From the NCBI RefSeq assembly GCF_000716435.1, contig NZ_JNWO01000021.1, positions 124,001-188,000 of the forward strand: 64,000 bases of DNA, written 5' to 3'. Shown here in pieces: positions 7,878 to 15,896 of the stretch. Position numbers and translations under genes: made by a program. This DNA comes from Streptomyces xylophagus. Lineage in GTDB: Bacteria > Actinomycetota > Actinomycetes > Streptomycetales > Streptomycetaceae. Under the pieces are notes generated by a model. That model made no database searches. It saw nothing but the letters and a program-made list of their open reading frames with translations, and was not told where the DNA came from. Numbering within the stretch: position 1 is the stretch's first letter; the number at the start of each line of letters is the position of its first letter.

Positions 7878-9212
7878 ATGACACGCGCCATCTCCCTGCA
7901 CGACGTGAGCAAGGCCTACACGCGAGGCGTCCGCGTGGTGGACCGGCTGTCGCTGGACATCGCGCCGGGGGAGTTCCTCGTGCTGCTCGGGCCGTCCGGG
8001 TGCGGCAAGTCGACAGTGCTGAGAATGATCGCCGGCCTGGAGGAGATCACCGAGGGCGAGTTAAGACTCGACGGCGAGTACGCCAACGAACTCGCCCCCT
8101 CCGAACGGGACATGGCGATGGTGTTCCAGAACTTCGCCCTCTACCCGAGCATGACCAGCCGCGACAACATCGGCTTCCCGCTGCGCATCGAGACCCCCGG
8201 CGAGGACCCGCGCCCCCGGGTGGACGCCACCGCCCGCATGCTGGGCATCGAGGACCTCCTGGAACGCTTCCCCAGCCAGCTCTCCGGCGGCGAACGCCAA
8301 CGCGTCGCCATGGGCCGCGCCATCGCCCGCCACCCCTCGGCCTTCCTGATGGACGAACCGCTCTCCAACCTCGACGCCAAACTCCGCAACCACCTGCGCG
8401 CCGAAATCTCCTCCCTCACCCGCAAGTTGGGCGTCACCACGGTCTACGTCACCCACGACCAGGCCGAGGCCATGTCGCTGGGCGATCGCGTCGCCGTCCT
8501 GCGCGGCGGAGTCCTCCAGCAACTCGGCACCCCGCGCTCGGTGTACGCCCTGCCCCGCAACGTCTTCGTCGCCGCCTTCATCGGCACCCCGCGCATCAAC
8601 CTCCTGCGCGGCCTGGTCCGGGCCCCGTTGGACGGCGCGATGACCATCAGCCTCGGCAAGCAGTACCTGCGACTGCCCGAACCCCTGTGCCTGGACCACC
8701 AGTTGCTCCGCGTCCAGCAGGGCCGCGAGGTCATCGTCGGCCTGCGCTCCGAGGCCATCCGCATCGCCAAGCCCACCGCCGCCCGTCCCGGCGAGGTGGC
8801 GATCAGCGGCCTGGTGGAGCACGTGGAGTTCCAGGGCCACGAGGTCCTCGTCCACTTCAACACCGGCTCCCGGCCCGCCGTCGTACCGGAGTTGGAGGCT
8901 CCGCGCCCCGCACGCCCGGCGCGCCGTCGCCGACGCGAGGGCAGCGTCCTGGGTCGGCTGCGGGAACGCGCGGGTGTGCTGCGCGCCGGCCCGGTGGTCG
9001 TCCTGGAAGACCCGGCGGGCGCGGACCCCGACCCCGTACCGCCCGAGGGCCGCCTCCCCGGCGACCTCGTCGTCCGCACCACCCCGGACATCGAACTCCG
9101 CCACGGCATGCACGTCCCGCTCCTCGTCGACATCGCCCACCTGTTCGTCTTCGACCACCACGGCGAACGGATCTCCCCGGCCCCGGCGCGGCTGCCCGAC
9201 CTGGACGAGTGA
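7878..9212 (+). CDS. ABC transporter ATP-binding protein (MsiK/UgpC/MalK type), with a TTA codon
   Basis: A 444-residue nucleotide-binding subunit of a carbohydrate-type importer. Walker A is GPSGCGKST (about residues 38-46), Q-loop VFQNFALYP, signature LSGGERQRVAMGRA, Walker B AFLMDEPLSNLDA and H-loop VTHDQAEA, followed by the C-terminal MalK-like regulatory domain. That regulatory domain carries an unusual Arg/Pro-rich insert (about residues 340-380). No permease or binding-protein genes are adjacent, as expected for an ATPase shared by several sugar systems. Codon 62 is TTA (8061-8063), followed by the rare AGA, which makes translation potentially dependent on the bldA tRNA. The ribosome-binding site is weak. 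Confidence 0.88.
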   Translation: MTRAISLHDVSKAYTRGVRVVDRLSLDIAPGEFLVLLGPSGCGKSTVLRMIAGLEEITEGELRLDGEYANELAPSERDMAMVFQNFALYPSMTSRDNIGFPLRIETPGEDPRPRVDATARMLGIEDLLERFPSQLSGGERQRVAMGRAIARHPSAFLMDEPLSNLDAKLRNHLRAEISSLTRKLGVTTVYVTHDQAEAMSLGDRVAVLRGGVLQQLGTPRSVYALPRNVFVAAFIGTPRINLLRGLVRAPLDGAMTISLGKQYLRLPEPLCLDHQLLRVQQGREVIVGLRSEAIRIAKPTAARPGEVAISGLVEHVEFQGHEVLVHFNTGSRPAVVPELEAPRPARPARRRRREGSVLGRLRERAGVLRAGPVVVLEDPAGADPDPVPPEGRLPGDLVVRTTPDIELRHGMHVPLLVDIAHLFVFDHHGERISPAPARLPDLDE

Positions 9213-9232
9213 CGACCGGTACGGATAGGCGC

Positions 9233-9715
9233 ATGAACGTGCACCTCACCCGAAACCGGGCAGCCCTCGTGATCGCCGGCCTCCTCCTGACGGCCGCGGC
9301 CCCCACCGCCTACGCCGGCTTCGGCACGGAAACCGTCCCCGTCCCCGCCTCCGCCCCGGCCTCCGCTCCCGCGCCGACGCGCGGAACGCCGTACGTCGAG
9401 ACGCAACTCTTCTTCGGCACCGAGCGGCCCGACGGCGGACCGGCCGTCACCGACCGGCAGTTCATGGCCTTCGTGGACAAGGAGGTCACCCCGGACTTCC
9501 CGGACGGGCTCACCGTGCAGAGCGGGCGCGGGCAGTGGCGGGACGCGAACGGGAAGATCGAGAAGGAGCGGTCGTACGAGCTGATCCTGCTGTATCCGGT
9601 GACGGCGGCGGGTGCGAGCGACCGGAAGATCGAGGAGATCCGGCGGGCGTACGAGAAGGCCTTCGCGCAGGAGTCGGTGGGCCGGGTGGACGACCGGACC
9701 CGGGCCGATTTCTGA
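9233..9715 (+). CDS. DUF3574 domain secreted protein
   Basis: A 160-residue exported protein. Residues 1-27 form a signal peptide (MNVHLTRNRAALVIAGLLLT...AYA), followed by a short Ala/Pro linker and a DUF3574-like domain: ETQLFFGTERPDG, FMAFVDKEVTPDFPDGLTV, GQWRDANGKIEKERSYELIL and DRKIEEIRRAYEKAF. Function of this domain is unknown. The ATG at 9233 is 20 bp after the stop of the ABC ATPase, so the two may be co-transcribed. Confidence 0.75.
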   Translation: MNVHLTRNRAALVIAGLLLTAAAPTAYAGFGTETVPVPASAPASAPAPTRGTPYVETQLFFGTERPDGGPAVTDRQFMAFVDKEVTPDFPDGLTVQSGRGQWRDANGKIEKERSYELILLYPVTAAGASDRKIEEIRRAYEKAFAQESVGRVDDRTRADF

Positions 9716-9727
9716 GCCGACCGGGCG

Positions 9728-9799
9728 TCCGTGACCCGAGGTGCCCATGCTCCGTGACCCGAGGTGCCCATGGCTCCGTGACCCGGAGTCCCTGGCGCC
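9728..9799. repeat. Intergenic tandem repeat, 23/24-bp unit, three copies
   Basis: Units starting TCCGTGACCCGAGGTGCCCA occur at 9728-9750 and 9751-9774 almost identically, with a third decayed copy from 9775. The array begins 12 bp after the DUF3574 stop codon and ends just before the palindrome at 9803. No coding role is evident. Confidence 0.75.
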
Positions 9800-9802
9800 G
9801 GA

Positions 9803-9821
9803 AAACTAACATCGCTAGTTT
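9803..9821. promoter_or_regulatory. Operator-like palindrome ahead of aldehyde dehydrogenase (TetR site 1)
   Basis: AAACTAAC-ATC-GCTAGTTT is an 8-3-8 inverted repeat with one mismatch, 39 bp upstream of the aldehyde dehydrogenase start. The same pattern occurs at 14362-14380 between a TetR gene and an acyl-CoA dehydrogenase gene, so this is probably a site for that TetR. Confidence 0.65.
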
Positions 9822-9860
9822 GTGAGGCTGACGACGTAGTCACGCCCGGGAGGCAGCACG

Positions 9861-11249
9861 ATGAAGGCACACGACGGCATGTACATCGACGGCGCCTGGC
9901 GCCCCGCCGCGAGCGGGGAGACCATCGACGTGGTGAACCCGGTCGACGAGCAGGTGATCGACCGGGTCCCGGCCGGTACCGCGGCCGACGTCGACACCGC
10001 CGTACGGGCCGCCCGTGCCGCCCTCCCGGGCTGGGCCGCGACCCCGCCCGCCGAACGCGCCGCCCGCCTGGGGGCGTTGAGGGACGTCCTCGTGTCCCGC
10101 AAGGACGAGATCGCCGAGACGGTCACCGCCGAACTCGGCTCCCCGCTCGCCTTCTCCCAGGCCGTCCACGCGGCCGTGCCGATCGCCGTCGCGGGTTCCT
10201 ACGCCGAACTCGCCGCGACCCACGCCTTCGAGGAGAAGGTCGGCAACTCGACGGTCTACCAGGAGCCCATCGGAGTGGTCGGCGCGATCACCCCCTGGAA
10301 CTATCCCCTCCACCAGATCGTCGCCAAGGTCGCCCCGGCCCTCGCCGCGGGCTGCACGGTGGTGCTGAAGCCCGCCGAAGACACCCCGCTCACCGCCCAG
10401 TTGTTCGCCGAGGCGGTCGACGAGGCGGGCATCCCGGCCGGTGTCTTCAATCTCGTCACCGGCCTCGGCCCGATCGCCGGCCAGGCCCTCGCCGAGCACC
10501 CGGGCGTCGACCTGGTCTCCTTCACCGGCTCCACGGCGGTGGGCCGCCAGATCGGCGCGACAGCGGGCGCCGCCGTCAAGAAGGTCGCCCTCGAACTCGG
10601 CGGCAAGTCCGCCAACGTCATCCTGCCGAGCGCCGACCTCGCCAAGGCCGTCAACGTCGGAGTGGCCAACGTGATGTCCAACTCCGGCCAGACCTGCAGC
10701 GCTTGGACCCGCATGCTCGTCCACCGCGACCAGTACGACGAGGCGGTCGCACTCGCCTCGACAGCCGCCGCCAAGTACGGCGACCGCATCGGCCCGGTGG
10801 TGAGCGCCAAGCAGCAGGCGAGGGTGCGGAGTTACATCGAGAAGGGCGTGGCGGAGGGCGCGAGGCTGGTGGCGGGCGGCCCTGAATCCCCGTCCGCGCA
10901 GGGCTACTTCATCAGCCCGACCGTCTTCGCCGACGTGACCCCCGACATGACGATCGCCCAGGAGGAGATCTTCGGCCCGGTCCTCTCCCTCCTCCGCTAC
11001 GACGACGAGGACGACGCCGTGCGTATCGCCAACGGCACGGTCTACGGCCTGGCGGGTGCGGTGTGGGCCGGGGAGGAGGCGGAAGCGGTGGCGTTCGCGC
11101 GGAGGTTGGAGACCGGGCAGGTGGACATCAACGGCGGACGGTTCAACCCCCGTGCCCCGTTCGGGGGTTACAAGCAGTCGGGGGTGGGCCGGGAACTCGG
11201 TGCGCACGGTCTGTCCGAGTACCTCCAGACCAAGTCCCTCCAGTTCTGA
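9861..11249 (+). CDS. Aldehyde dehydrogenase family protein
   Basis: A 462-residue NAD(P)-dependent aldehyde dehydrogenase. It has the oxyanion/cofactor Asn in ITPWNYPL, Lys/Glu in CTVVLKPAEDTP, FTGSTAVGR, catalytic Glu in LELGGKSANVIL and the active-site Cys in NSGQTCSAWTR, then EEIFGPVLS and PFGGYKQSGVGRE near the C-terminus. The length is typical. GGGAGG lies 8 bp before the ATG. The alcohol dehydrogenase gene follows after 11 bp, so an alcohol-to-aldehyde-to-acid oxidation operon is likely, controlled from the palindrome at 9803. The specific substrate is not evident. Confidence 0.92.
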   Translation: MKAHDGMYIDGAWRPAASGETIDVVNPVDEQVIDRVPAGTAADVDTAVRAARAALPGWAATPPAERAARLGALRDVLVSRKDEIAETVTAELGSPLAFSQAVHAAVPIAVAGSYAELAATHAFEEKVGNSTVYQEPIGVVGAITPWNYPLHQIVAKVAPALAAGCTVVLKPAEDTPLTAQLFAEAVDEAGIPAGVFNLVTGLGPIAGQALAEHPGVDLVSFTGSTAVGRQIGATAGAAVKKVALELGGKSANVILPSADLAKAVNVGVANVMSNSGQTCSAWTRMLVHRDQYDEAVALASTAAAKYGDRIGPVVSAKQQARVRSYIEKGVAEGARLVAGGPESPSAQGYFISPTVFADVTPDMTIAQEEIFGPVLSLLRYDDEDDAVRIANGTVYGLAGAVWAGEEAEAVAFARRLETGQVDINGGRFNPRAPFGGYKQSGVGRELGAHGLSEYLQTKSLQF

Positions 11250-11260
11250 GGAGTGTTCGC

Positions 11261-12343
11261 ATGGTTCGCGCCGCCGTACTGCCCGCCGTGGGCGCTCCGC
11301 TGGAGATCACCGAGATCGACCTCCCGGACCCCGGCCCCAGCCAGGTCCGCATCCGTCTCGCCGCCGCCGGGGTCTGCCACTCCGACCTGTCCCTGACCAA
11401 CGGCACGATGCGCGTGCCGGTCCCCGCGGTCCTCGGCCACGAGGGCGCGGGCACGGTAGTAGCCGTAGGGGAGGGAGTCGCCCATGTCTCACCCGGCGAC
11501 GCCGTCGTCCTCAACTGGGCCCCGTCCTGCGGCACTTGCCACGCCTGCACGCTCGGCGAGGTCTGGCTCTGCGCCAACGCGCTCAACGGCGCCGCCGATG
11601 TCTACGCCCACCGCGCCTCCGACGGCAGCGACCTCCACCCCGGCCTGAACGTCGCCGCGTTCGCCGAGGAGACGGTCGTATCGGCAGCCTGCGTTCTCCC
11701 CCTCCCGGAGGGCATCCCCCTCACCGACGCGGCCCTCCTCGGCTGCGCGGTCCTCACCGGCTACGGCGCCGTGCACCACGCGGCGCAGGTACGGGAGGGC
11801 GAGACGGTCGCGGTCTTCGGTGTCGGCGGAGTAGGTCTGTCGACCCTCCAGGCGGCCCGGATCGCGGGCGCCACGAAGATCGTCGCCGTCGATGTCTCCC
11901 TGGAGAAGGAGGAGTTGGCCCGCGCGGCCGGGGCGACGGACTACGTCGTGGCCTCCGAGAACACGGCCCGGGAGATCCGCGCGCTCACCGGCAAGCAGGG
12001 GGTCGACGTGGCCGTCGAATGCGTCGGCCGGGCGGTCACCATCCGCACCGCCTGGGAGTCCACCCGCCGAGGCGGCCGCACCACGGTCGTCGGCATCGGC
12101 GGCAAGGACCAGCAGGTCACCTTCAACGCCCTCGAACTCTTCCACTGGGGACGGACGTTGAGCGGTTGCGTCTACGGCAACTCGGACCCGGCGAAGGATC
12201 TCCCGGTGCTCGCCGAACACGTCCGCGCCGGACGCCTGGACCTGGGCACGCTGGTGACGGAACGGATCGCGCTGGACGGAATTCCGGCGGCGTTCGAGAA
12301 CATGGTCGCGGGGAAGGGCGGACGGGCGTTGGTGGTGTTCTGA
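11261..12343 (+). CDS. Zn-dependent alcohol dehydrogenase
   Basis: A 360-residue medium-chain dehydrogenase. Catalytic zinc ligands are Cys in AAGVCHSD and the GHEGAG His-Glu; the structural zinc loop is C-x2-C-x2-C-x7-C (CGTCHACTLGEVWLC). The Rossmann motif is VFGVGGVGLSTLQAA. The closest family resemblance is to the long-chain NDMA/class III-like actinobacterial alcohol dehydrogenases. The start ATG 11261 has GAGGAG overlapping the upstream stop codon, implying translational coupling with the aldehyde dehydrogenase gene. Its last codon opens the 32-bp repeat array. Confidence 0.9.
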   Translation: MVRAAVLPAVGAPLEITEIDLPDPGPSQVRIRLAAAGVCHSDLSLTNGTMRVPVPAVLGHEGAGTVVAVGEGVAHVSPGDAVVLNWAPSCGTCHACTLGEVWLCANALNGAADVYAHRASDGSDLHPGLNVAAFAEETVVSAACVLPLPEGIPLTDAALLGCAVLTGYGAVHHAAQVREGETVAVFGVGGVGLSTLQAARIAGATKIVAVDVSLEKEELARAAGATDYVVASENTAREIRALTGKQGVDVAVECVGRAVTIRTAWESTRRGGRTTVVGIGGKDQQVTFNALELFHWGRTLSGCVYGNSDPAKDLPVLAEHVRAGRLDLGTLVTERIALDGIPAAFENMVAGKGGRALVVF

Positions 12344-12499
12344 ACGGCCTTGCCCACGGAACTGGTTGGGGCTGGACGACCTGCCGTGCAACACCGCTTC
12401 GGGCTGAACGGCCTTGCCCACGGCACCGGTTCAGGCTGAGCGGCCTTCTCGGCGACACCGGTGCGACCTGAACGACCTTGCCTACGGCACCTGTTCGGG
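12340..12499. repeat. Intergenic tandem array, five 32-bp units
   Basis: Five head-to-tail 32-bp units start at 12340, 12372, 12404, 12436 and 12468, each beginning CTG(A/G)(A/G)CG(G/A)CCT. The best conserved copies begin CTGAACGGCCTTGCCCACGG. The array starts on the last codon of the alcohol dehydrogenase and runs through the last codons of the convergent EamA gene. There are no unique spacers, so it is not a CRISPR array. Confidence 0.8.
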
Positions 12500-13429
12500 C
12501 TGCGGCTCTTCCGCCGCCGCAGCCCGCTCGGCCCGAGCCCGAGTCCCCGCTCCCGGCCGAGACCGCGACACCGCCACCCCCGCCAGGCACAGCGCCCCGC
12601 CCGCCAGCGTGAGCAGCCCCGGTACCTCGCCGAGCGCCAGCCACGACATCAGGACGACCAGTGCGGGCACCGCGTAGGTGGTCGCGCCCATCTTGCTCGC
12701 GGTCGTACGGGCGAGGGCGTACGCCCAGGTGGTGAAGGCGAGGGCGGTCGGGAAGACGCCCAGGTAGACCACGTTGAGGGTCGCCGAGAGCGGCGCGTGT
12801 GCCGCCTCGCTCACCAACTGCCCGGCGAACGGCAGACATCCCACCGCCCCGATGAGACACCCGAACGTCGTCACCTGGAGCGCGCTGGCCTGGCCGAGGG
12901 CCGGCTTCTGGGCGACGACCCCGGCGGCGTACGCGACCGCCGCGAGCAGGCACAGCACCACACCGAGCACGGACGAACCGCCCCCGCCCGACATCGACAG
13001 CCCCACGGTCACCGCACCGGCGAACGACACCGCCATCCCCGCCACCAGCCGCGGCGGCATCGCGTCACCGAGGAGCCGCGCCCCGAGCAGCGCGATGAGG
13101 ATGGGCCCGATGTTCACGACGAGTGCGGCCGTACCGGCGTCCACCTGCTGCTCGGCCCAGTTCAGGGCGACCATGTAGAAGCCGAACCACAGCACGCCCG
13201 ACAGCGCGATCCCCCGCCAGGCCGACCGGGGCGGCACCCCTTCGCGCCGTACGAGACAGATGATCCCCAGCGTCAGCGCCCCGCTGGCCAGCCGCCCCAA
13301 GGCCAACGCCCCCGGCGAGTAGGCGGCCCCCGCACTGCGGATGGACACGAACGCGGAGGCCCACAGCACGACGGTGACGACAGCGGCTGCGGCCGCTGTC
13401 CGTTCGGCACGGCGGAGGGGTTTTGTCAT
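12482..13429 (-). CDS. EamA/DMT-family transporter
   Basis: A 315-residue inner-membrane protein with ten hydrophobic segments in two EamA halves (for example VVTVVLWASAFVSIRSAG, GVLWFGFYMVALNWAEQ, VAYAAGVVAQKPALG, MGATTYAVPALVVLMSWLALGE). Proteins of this superfamily export amino acids or other metabolites. The C-terminus (AEEPQPEQVP) is encoded in the last unit of the neighbouring 32-bp repeat array, so its tail may have been altered by repeat expansion. It stands alone, convergent with the alcohol dehydrogenase. Confidence 0.85.
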   Translation of the reverse strand: MTKPLRRAERTAAAAAVVTVVLWASAFVSIRSAGAAYSPGALALGRLASGALTLGIICLVRREGVPPRSAWRGIALSGVLWFGFYMVALNWAEQQVDAGTAALVVNIGPILIALLGARLLGDAMPPRLVAGMAVSFAGAVTVGLSMSGGGGSSVLGVVLCLLAAVAYAAGVVAQKPALGQASALQVTTFGCLIGAVGCLPFAGQLVSEAAHAPLSATLNVVYLGVFPTALAFTTWAYALARTTASKMGATTYAVPALVVLMSWLALGEVPGLLTLAGGALCLAGVAVSRSRPGAGTRARAERAAAAEEPQPEQVP

Positions 13430-13492
13430 AGGTCGAGGCTAGGCGGCAACAGGGCTGCACCGCTGGCGGAAATCAGACGCCATCGTCGGGGG

Positions 13493-13687
13493 AGGGGGTG
13501 GGGGCTTCTGTCGTATGCCGGGTGCGCGTCTGTGGGGGCTGGTCGCGCAGTTCTCCGCGCCCCTTCGGAGCGCGTCCACGTGCGCCCTTCAGGGGCGCGG
13601 GGCTGTATCGATATGCGGCTCCGCCGCGTGGGCGCGACCAGCCACGACGCACCCGCACCCGGCACACCACAGAAGTCCCCACCCCCT
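13493..13687. repeat. 195-bp imperfect palindromic element (GGCTGGTCGCGCAGTT type)
   Basis: The left arm (13493-13546) and the reverse complement of the right arm (to 13687) match over more than 50 bp with scattered differences, and both contain GGCTGGTCGCG. The centre carries GC-rich shorter hairpins such as GCGCCCTTCAGGGGCGC. It lies 8 bp beyond the stop of the TetR gene (13696-14343, minus strand) and could fold into a very long hairpin acting as terminator. A half copy is at 28712-28760. I know this GGCTGGTCGCGCAGTTCCCC type of repeat as common in Streptomyces intergenic regions. Confidence 0.75.
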
Positions 13688-13695
13688 GGCCGCCC

Positions 13696-14343
13696 CTACC
13701 TACCGACCACCGCGTCGAACTGCCCCGCCAGCCCATCCAGCAGCGCAGCAAGCCCCACCTCAAAAGCCCGCTCGTCGACCTTCTCCTGCTGCTCCGCAAG
13801 AAGATGCGCCTGCCCGAGATGCGGATAGTCCGCAGGGTCGTACGCACTCTCGTCGTCCACGAACCCCCCGGCGAACGACCCCAGCGCGGACCCCATGATG
13901 AAGTACCGCATCAACGCCCCGATCGACGTGGCCTGCGCGGGAGGCCACCCCGCGTCCACCATCGCACCGTAGACCGCGTCCGCGAGCCGCAACCCCGCCG
14001 GCCGCCGCCCGGGTCCCGTCGCGAGGACCGGCACGATGTTCGGATGGTCGCGCAGCGCGCCGCGATAGGAGACGGCCCAGTCGTGCAGCGCGGTGCGCCA
14101 GTCGCGGCCGTCCTCGAACATCGACAGGTCGACCTGTGCGCTCACCGAGTCCGCGACCGCCTCCAGGATCTGGTCCTTCGTGCGGAAGTGGTTGTAGAGC
14201 GAGGGCCCGCTCACCCCGAGCTCGGCGGCGAGCCGACGGGTGGAGACGGCTGCCAGGCCCTCGGAGTCCACCAGCACGCGGGCCGTCTCGACGATCCGGT
14301 CGGTGCTGAGGAGGGGCTTGCGCGGTCGGGCCATGGCGCACAT
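13696..14343 (-). CDS. TetR family regulator of alcohol/acyl-CoA catabolism
   Basis: About 212-215 residues. The helix-turn-helix AAVSTRRLAAELGVSGPSLY is followed by NHFRTKDQILEAVADS, with a TetR_C-type ligand domain after residue 75. Two start codons (14343 or 14334) are equally plausible; neither has a clear Shine-Dalgarno. It is divergent from an acyl-CoA dehydrogenase gene, and the 85-bp gap holds the palindrome 14362-14380. The same palindrome precedes the aldehyde dehydrogenase gene 4.5 kb away, so this protein probably represses itself, the acyl-CoA dehydrogenase and the aldehyde/alcohol dehydrogenase operon. Confidence 0.88.
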   Translation of the reverse strand: MCAMARPRKPLLSTDRIVETARVLVDSEGLAAVSTRRLAAELGVSGPSLYNHFRTKDQILEAVADSVSAQVDLSMFEDGRDWRTALHDWAVSYRGALRDHPNIVPVLATGPGRRPAGLRLADAVYGAMVDAGWPPAQATSIGALMRYFIMGSALGSFAGGFVDDESAYDPADYPHLGQAHLLAEQQEKVDERAFEVGLAALLDGLAGQFDAVVGR

Positions 14344-14361
14344 AGTAGGGCTGCGCGACCG

Positions 14362-14380
14362 AAACTAGCAGTGCTAATTT
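14362..14380. promoter_or_regulatory. Operator-like palindrome between TetR and acyl-CoA dehydrogenase (TetR site 2)
   Basis: AAACTAGC-AGT-GCTAATTT is an 8-3-8 inverted repeat with one mismatch. Together with 9803-9821 it gives the consensus AAACTARC-N3-GCTARTTT. It sits between divergent start codons, the usual place for TetR autoregulation. Confidence 0.7.
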
Positions 14381-14428
14381 AAAGTCGCAGCTTTTCTTCC
14401 GACGGCTTTCGACTTGGGGTGACGTTCC

Positions 14429-15580
14429 ATGAACCTGGAGCTCAGCGAGGAGCAGGAGGCCGTACGGCGGCTCGCCAAGGACTTCGTGGACCGCGAGATC
14501 GCCCCGCACGTCATCGCCTGGGACCGTGCGGAGGAGGTCGACCGCTCGATCGTCAAGAAGCTCGGCGGCGTCGGTTTCCTCGGGCTGACCGTCGACGAGG
14601 AGTACGGCGGCTCGGGCGGCGACCATCTCGCGTACTGCCTGGTCACCGAGGAACTCGGACGCGGCGACTCCTCCGTGCGCGGCATCGTCTCCGTGTCGCT
14701 CGGTCTTGTCGCCAAGTCGATCGCCGGCTGGGGGAGCGAGGAGCAGAAGCGGCGCTGGCTGCCGGGGCTCACCTCCGGCGAGTACGTCGGCTGCTTCGGC
14801 CTCACCGAACCCGGCACGGGATCGGACGCCGGCAACCTCACGACTCGCGCGGTCCGTGACGGCGACGACTACGTCATCAATGGCACCAAGATGTTCATCA
14901 CGAACGGGACTTGGGCCGATGTCGTGCTGCTCTTCGCGCGCTCGACCGATGCCCCCGGCCACAAGGGCGTCTCCGCCTTCCTCGTGCCGACCGACACCCC
15001 CGGCCTGACCCGTCGCACGATCCACGGCAAGCTCGGCCTGCGCGGTCAGGCCACCGCCGAACTCGTCCTCGAGGACGTCCGCGTCCCCGCCTCCGCGATG
15101 CTCGCCCCCGAGGGCAAAGGCTTCTCGGTCGCCATGTCGGCGCTGGCCAAGGGCCGGATGTCGGTCGCGGCGGGCTGCGTCGGCATCGCCCAGGCCGCGC
15201 TGGACGTGGCGGTCCGCTACGCCGGTGAGCGCGAGCAGTTCGGCAAGCCCATCGCGCAGCACCAGCTCGTCCAGGAACTGATCAGCGACATCGCCGTCGA
15301 CGTGGACGCGGCGAGGCTGCTGACCTGGCGGGTCGCCGACCTCATCGACCGCGGGCTCCCCTTCGCCACCGAGTCCTCCAAGGCCAAGCTCTTCGCCTCG
15401 GAGGCCGCCGTGCGCGCCGCCAACAACGCCCTCCAAGTCTTCGGCGGCTACGGCTACATCGACGAGTACCCGGCCGGGAAGCTGCTGCGCGACGCCCGCG
15501 TGATGACTCTCTACGAGGGCACCAGCCAGATCCAGAAACTGCTCATCGGGCGTGCGCTGACGGGCGTTTCGGCTTTCTGA
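14429..15580 (+). CDS. Acyl-CoA dehydrogenase
   Basis: A 383-residue FAD-dependent acyl-CoA dehydrogenase, full length for the family. Motifs: FGLTEPGTGSDAGN (FAD/substrate binding), ITNGTWADV, the arginine/FAD dimer region YAGEREQFGKPIAQHQLVQ, QVFGGYGYIDEYP and the catalytic-base segment LYEGTSQIQKLLIGR (Glu in YEGT). It catalyses alpha,beta-dehydrogenation of an acyl-CoA in beta-oxidation or branched-chain amino acid breakdown. It is divergent from the TetR gene with a shared operator. ATG 14429 has GGGGTGA upstream. Confidence 0.92.
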   Translation: MNLELSEEQEAVRRLAKDFVDREIAPHVIAWDRAEEVDRSIVKKLGGVGFLGLTVDEEYGGSGGDHLAYCLVTEELGRGDSSVRGIVSVSLGLVAKSIAGWGSEEQKRRWLPGLTSGEYVGCFGLTEPGTGSDAGNLTTRAVRDGDDYVINGTKMFITNGTWADVVLLFARSTDAPGHKGVSAFLVPTDTPGLTRRTIHGKLGLRGQATAELVLEDVRVPASAMLAPEGKGFSVAMSALAKGRMSVAAGCVGIAQAALDVAVRYAGEREQFGKPIAQHQLVQELISDIAVDVDAARLLTWRVADLIDRGLPFATESSKAKLFASEAAVRAANNALQVFGGYGYIDEYPAGKLLRDARVMTLYEGTSQIQKLLIGRALTGVSAF

Positions 15581-15641
15581 GTACGGGAGTTGAGTATCCG
15601 TACGGATGCCGGGGCGGCCGTGGAAGCGGACGCTTGTCCCC

Positions 15642-15887
15642 ATGAGCGAAGCATCGGGCAAACCGCAGAACACGGCCGCCTTCTACGGCCAGGCCGTCGC
15701 GTCCTTCTCCGTCGCCATCGCGGCGACCGCCATCGGCATCTTCAAGCTGCACGCCGACGCCTGGGTGCGGGCCTTCCTCGCGATCGCCGTCCTGTATCTG
15801 GTCACCTCCTCCTTCACCCTCGCCAAGGTGATCCGCGACCGGCAGGATGCGGCCCGTACCCCCTACAACCCGTTCGAAAAGCTCTGA
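15642..15887 (+). CDS. YiaA/YiaB-type two-helix membrane protein
   Basis: An 81-residue protein with two transmembrane helices (VASFSVAIAATAIGIFKL and AFLAIAVLYLVTSSFTLAKV) followed by the conserved VIRDRQ motif and a short polar tail. This matches the YiaAB two-helix domain family, whose function is unknown. ATG 15642 was chosen because upstream in-frame codons lack hydrophobic or conserved sequence. It stands alone between acyl-CoA dehydrogenase and TetR genes. Confidence 0.78.
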   Translation: MSEASGKPQNTAAFYGQAVASFSVAIAATAIGIFKLHADAWVRAFLAIAVLYLVTSSFTLAKVIRDRQDAARTPYNPFEKL

Positions 15888-15896
15888 GCGGGGAGA

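Noticed and set aside
12340..12499. Possible CRISPR array
   Set aside because: The 32-bp units are directly adjacent with no spacers and diverge from each other; no cas genes are present.
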